Shown: piece after piece, positions 59,850-64,000 of the stretch
Layout: every line of letters starts with the position of its first letter
How positions within the stretch are numbered: position 1 is the first letter of the stretch
Source: Valencia hispanica
Lineage: Eukaryota > Chordata > Actinopteri > Cyprinodontiformes > Valenciidae
Direction: 5' to 3'
Length of the DNA: 64,000 nt
Assembly (NCBI GenBank): GCA_963556495.2
Contig: OY747702.1
Location: forward strand, 18,679,403-18,743,402
Program-made: the position numbers and the translations under genes
Notes under the pieces: model-generated
Told to the model about the DNA's origin: nothing
The model's input: the letters and a program-made list of their open reading frames with translations, nothing else
Databases searched by the model: none

Positions 59850-62112
59850 AAAAAAGAATCTAGCCATTAACACCTTTCACATTTTAAGCATATTAGTTTG
59901 TAAACCTAACGTGTATCTGTACCAGCTACTTTGTTTATGATCTAATCCTACCTGGACGTTTTGATTAAGCCAATTAAGCCAGAGTTTTCTGTAAAAACAA
60001 TCAAACTTACTTTATGCACAGCTTGTCCACTGTAGAGCAACAAACAACCGTCCGTTTTTCACTGTGTTTCACTGTTTTGCTTTAAGGTAGGCTATTCTTA
60101 GATCTACAGGACTGGTGACATAAAGCAACTCACCAGAGTTCTTTTGAGTATGTCCATGTCCATTTATAAATGGAAATGGACAAAACCAGCAACATAAATG
60201 TTTCCTGTTTATTCAGCAGGTTTTGATCAATTCCTTCCTTCAAAGGTGCATTCTGTCCAGTTTCTACTTATGCCAGCTGACCAGCTCAATTTCTGTGCAC
60301 TTGTGTTGTAATCAAACCAAATACTTACTGCACTTTTAAATGTGTTTTTAATTTAAAACGTTATATTTTGTGAACTCCTGCTGTGGAATTCATATTTCAT
60401 TACACGGCTGGTTTTTTTTGCTGTCGGTGTAACCTTATTAGTGAACAGCAGTCCACTGGCGAGTACGGGAGCCCCTTAGGGGACGACAAAGGATTTTTAA
60501 AAATTATTATTACGCTCCCTCACAATAAATTTGTATTTCTTTCACAATGAATTTTGTGTTGCCTTGCAATATTAAGGTATTTTTCAGTTTATGCGGCACC
60601 TTGAACACTGAAAGTCTTCCCGCTTCAATATTAAGGTTTTGTTAGGCTCTTGCATGTATGTTAATATTAATGTGATAGATTGCTGATGTTTAATATCTGT
60701 TTCATTGGGATACATAGGGATGCATTATGAATGAATATATACTATATGAATATATATAATATATAGAAGTTAAGAACTGCCATAAGATCTTCAGCAAGAA
60801 TTTTGATTGGTATCAAACCTGAGCTAGTTTAGCCACAACGCTAATGCTAATACTAATGCTAAAGCTTAAGTCAAACTTATTTGAAATTTGAGCTTTTTAA
60901 CCCTAACATTAGGAGTGGCACGTTGTGGCACATGACGGTCATTAACCCACATTTGACCCGTCATGCGCAGAAAAATAACATATTCTTGGAATTTGAACCA
61001 AATGCAGTTATCTATTTGCGACAGCAGGTGTCATAGCTGGAGAAGAATACATAAATTGCTTTCTACACTAAAATAAATTTTTAATACTGCAAAATGTTCA
61101 ACATGTGAATCTTTTAAAGAGCAGAAAATATGACATTCTTTCTATGTAAATCTTTAATTAAAGTTGTGAGAAATTAATCACCAGACAAGATATTTTTTTT
61201 GCCATTGTCCTCATAATGGCCAGATTGGATTTCTGTTTAATTTGCAGCTCCAAAAATGAATATTCTCTGACAAACCTTTCCACCGGAATCTATGCAAAAA
61301 TACTGCAATAGAAGAACCACTTCGAAAGCAGTGCAGAAGAACAGCTGGTAAGGGAGATGAAACATAGAATAATTTACGTTTATAATCAGCTCCTTAGGAT
61401 TATGCGTAGAACTTGAAAAAGTTAACTGGCCGCTGGATCTTTTCATGGAGAACAATCGGGGTGTACTCGATGCACGCCTGACGCTGCTGGTGTGTTACCT
61501 TTGAGGCAGCTGTTGCTAACAAAAAGGCCATCTTAGCTGTGGTTGTAAAGGTTTACATGCCAGCACCATAGCATAATTTTTAGAAGCTTATTAATGTCAC
61601 ACAATCCCTAACTAATTCTTATTTTTGCTAATTTGTAAGATTTAGGACGAAGTACATACCCCCCCCCCCCCCCGTATGGAGGGTCCTCATCGGCAGTAAT
61701 AGAGGGATTTGTTTGCTTCTGTAAAATGTGTGCGCAAGCTACTGTCCACAGCTGCCAAACTGTATTATTATTATTTACCTTGATCCATCTAAGCTTTTCG
61801 GTTGCAAATGTATATTAAGAAAGATTTTGGATTGAGATTTTTTAAACACAAGCTGTTATCCTGTTGATTGTGCCAATGTTTTGTCCTTTCACTTGATTAA
61901 CAGTATATATATATTGACAAATGTTTCCTGTTATGTCATTTCATTTATCATTGATGTTAAACAGAATTGTTAAATACTAAAATATATTTAATACTTAAAT
62001 ATTTTAGCTTAAGTTAATAGGATAAAATATAAAACATTAGTTAGAATATTGTTAAGTAGATTTTTAAAACTGGTTGGTATTTCATTTATTTTAGTCTTTT
62101 AGATGTTAAAAG
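59850..62112 (+). other. sh2d1a-tenm1 spacer, no gene
   Basis: AT-rich; a C15 run at 61659-61673. No transposon or coding region recognised. Confidence 0.5.
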
Positions 62113-62114
62113 TA

Positions 62115-62551
62115 CAGTAGACCACCGGTCCGTGGGGTTGGGGATCAAAGCTACCCACAAATAGCTAAAATCTGAAAATTCTTGAGACATTCTCTAAAAA
62201 TATTTATAACTGCCTATTTCAATTATTCAAACATCAAATATACCGTGATATGCATTAATATGTACAGTGGAAACCGTCTCAGCACTGCCGCAGTAGCTAA
62301 CGTCTACAGTCTTCTTTATTTTTGCTCTTGGGAGTACAGCCAATTACTGCCAAGAAAAAAAAAAGGTATCCTATTCCTAGATTGGCTGCTTTGCAAACAC
62401 CAGCCAATGGTTTGTCAAGTAGCATTGTGTTAAGGTATTTCAGCTTTCCAAGCTGCATTTTCTTTTGAATATTTTAGATATGCTCTAAGAAAAAAAATCA
62501 TGAATAGTTGAATCCACGAATGCTTAACTGCAGATAGGCAGGCGTCCACTG
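62115..62551. mobile_element. pogo/Tigger-like MITE
   Basis: Ends CAGTAGACC and GGCGTCCACTG are imperfect inverted repeats, flanked by TA at 62113-62114 and 62552-62553. 437 bases, non-coding. Confidence 0.65.
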
Positions 62552-62559
62552 TACATAAT

Positions 62560-63489
62560 TTCTTCCCTGAAATGTTGATTAAATCTATGTAAAAAAAAAA
62601 ACTGTTTTCAAATAACGAAATGTTTTATTTCCTGAAGTCTCGCAGTTTGTTTTTTAACTGTAATATGAAGTCTCAGGGAACAATCTGGTAATTCACACAT
62701 AATAACTTTAATCAGCTTTGTAACCCAATAAAGTGAGCTTTTTTTAGCGAGAATAATTACTATAGCCATGTATAATTCTTTGCAAAAAATGTAACAGATC
62801 TTCTATTGATTAACAATACTGACACTTATGAACAACATAATTTTCAGTTGAGCACTTTTTTTCAGTGTGAAAGCACTGGCTATGTACATTCTTGATTTTA
62901 GTATACACACGCATACAAACTACAGTTGGAGCACACCAGAGTTGGAAACCACAGGAGGTTTCTTCTCTAAAGGGGAGTGCCAGAGTCAACAAGGCCTCTC
63001 TTTCACAATATGTAAACGGTAGTATATCCGAGGTAAACCATGGGGGGGAACTCAAATGGCAACCGGAGAACTCATGATTTGAGTCATGAAGAGGATCGTT
63101 CACTGGCAACCCTTCAGTCTTCCATCTTTGTAGTTCAGTGGTTTTTAAACACAGTCCCAAATGATTGAACAGTGTTGAAAAAGTAAATGGCAGATTGTCA
63201 GTCCATCGGTCAGTCAGTCAGTCAGGATACAAAAAGCAAAGCCACAGCCAAACCACACCGCTTGTGCCACTGTTAGAAATCGGAGAAACTGGACGATAAT
63301 AATAAAATACCATCATTTTGTCACAATTAAAGGCATTTGGAAGTTTTTCTTTCCCCCCTCATTCTCTCTTCTTGTTCTCCGTAGTTACCGTCTTCTTTTT
63401 TCAGTAAAGTATAGAAACAGTAGAACAAATCAGAGCAGAGTAGAAACAGGCAGTCTTTGGTGGGATGGGGGGCTGTTTGTGTGTCTCTG
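62560..63489 (-). other. tenm1: Probable 3' UTR side of tenm1
   Basis: About 0.9 kb downstream of the teneurin stop on the minus strand, with no competing gene and no recognisable transposon. A minus-strand AATAAA complement lies at 62624-62629. The UTR end is inferred. Confidence 0.35.
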
Positions 63490-64000
63490 TTACCTGCCCC
63501 CCACCTCGCTAAGTGTCATAAAGTGGATGTTGGAGGGGCAGTCGGACAGCTCCGGCTGCTGCTCTATAGGTAGGGAGTAGTAGCCGTCGTAACCCTGAAC
63601 GCGTCCGCCGGACAGCAGCTGCTGCTTCTCCGCCTCGCTCCACGACCTGCTCCCTACGTCCCCCAAATCCACCCTCTTCCTCTCCTTCTCCCAAGCACCT
63701 TCCACCGCCCTCTTCCTCGCCTCCTCTCTCACCCGTGCCCTCTCCTCCTCCTCCGTTCCGCCGTAACGCACGCACAGGCAAAGCGCCCCCTGTTGGAGAG
63801 TGATGTCTGCGAAGCGTCGAGTCCTGCCGTTCACCGTGGCGCTCATTTGGGACACACTCACGTTCACGCCGCTCTCCAGGATGCGTCCCCCGACACCAAG
63901 TCCCAGGGCGAGGTCCTCCTCGATTGGACGGGACTGAAGGAAGTGGTGCGTGTCGCAGCCGTGCAAGGTGAAGCTCAGCCCGGTGAGGTGGACGGCGCTG
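63490..64000 (-). CDS. tenm1: Teneurin C-terminus, probably teneurin-1 (partial, continues past right edge)
   Basis: The minus-strand frame stays open from base 64000 to the stop at 63490-63492. It encodes NGRTRRFADITLQQGALC, a charged helical stretch, then LLSGGRVQGYDGYYSLPIEQ and SNIHFMTLSEVGGR. This is the end of the teneurin toxin-like/TCAP region. Teneurins are very large type II transmembrane adhesion proteins that bind latrophilins across synapses; the last 40 or so residues resemble a releasable peptide, TCAP. The NIHFM ending and the position beside sh2d1a point to tenm1, since human SH2D1A and TENM1 are neighbours. The end reads SEVGGR, where mammalian TENM1, as I recall it, has SEIGRR. 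The frame has no start in the window; in-frame TTG or ATG codons are internal. Confidence 0.88.
   Translation of the reverse strand, partial: SAVHLTGLSFTLHGCDTHHFLQSRPIEEDLALGLGVGGRILESGVNVSVSQMSATVNGRTRRFADITLQQGALCLCVRYGGTEEEERARVREEARKRAVEGAWEKERKRVDLGDVGSRSWSEAEKQQLLSGGRVQGYDGYYSLPIEQQPELSDCPSNIHFMTLSEVGGR

Noticed and set aside
59415..59873. Overlapping open frames with Ser or Glu/Arg runs
   Set aside because: Generated by the CT/CTC microsatellite; no splice signals or homologous protein.

Overview
The window is nuclear DNA from a ray-finned fish, most likely a percomorph or cyprinodontiform teleost. The genes have vertebrate exon/intron structure, and the AT-rich spacers are packed with decayed Tc1/mariner, hAT, Penelope and LINE copies plus a tRNA-derived SINE, all typical of teleosts. 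The species cannot be named from sequence alone.

Five genes are supported. The 3' part of cnksr2 lies on the + strand (coding exons 7122-15749; the upstream exons are outside the window). It encodes the end of the PH domain, a long Ser/Pro-rich linker, a helical C-terminal segment and the PDZ ligand ETHV. The complete apool gene (MICOS subunit Mic27) follows on + in 11 exons (21456-37360). The angiotensin II type 2-like receptor agtr2 is on + (49037-50272) with one coding exon and a predicted non-coding first exon. The SAP adaptor gene sh2d1a is on + in three coding exons (55459-58425). The last coding exon of a teneurin, probably tenm1, is on the minus strand at the right edge (63490-64000).

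From memory, all five human orthologues lie on the X chromosome: CNKSR2 on Xp22, APOOL on Xq21, AGTR2 on Xq23, and SH2D1A and TENM1 side by side on Xq25. The window therefore looks like a piece of the ancestral linkage group behind much of human X. The genes share no pathway: synaptic/Ras scaffold, mitochondrial cristae, peptide receptor, lymphocyte signalling and synaptic adhesion. They are neighbours by descent, not an operon-like system.

Layout: 1-7121 is intron 5' of the first visible cnksr2 exon, with a Tc1 relic split by a LINE-derived insert and a Penelope-like element split by a full-length Tc1 element. 7122-15749 holds the cnksr2 exons, with a Sleeping Beauty-like relic, another Tc1 relic and a SINE in the introns. 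15750-19460 is a probable long 3' UTR. 19461-21455 is intergenic and holds a transposon relic. 21456-37360 is apool, whose introns contain composite, multiply nested transposons. 37361-48150 is a transposon-rich spacer with a 3.2 kb fold-back structure. 48150-50760 is agtr2. 50760-55458 is spacer with transposon fragments. 55459-58731 is sh2d1a. 58732-63489 is spacer plus the tenm1 3' side.

I found no convincing new multi-gene system. The most interesting points are the fold-back structure with a duplicated target site, several clean target-site duplications dating mobile insertions, the nested Penelope/Tc1 element, an unusually long third intracellular loop in agtr2, an expanded acidic tail in Apool, a NAGNAG acceptor in apool and an altered teneurin C-terminal processing signal.
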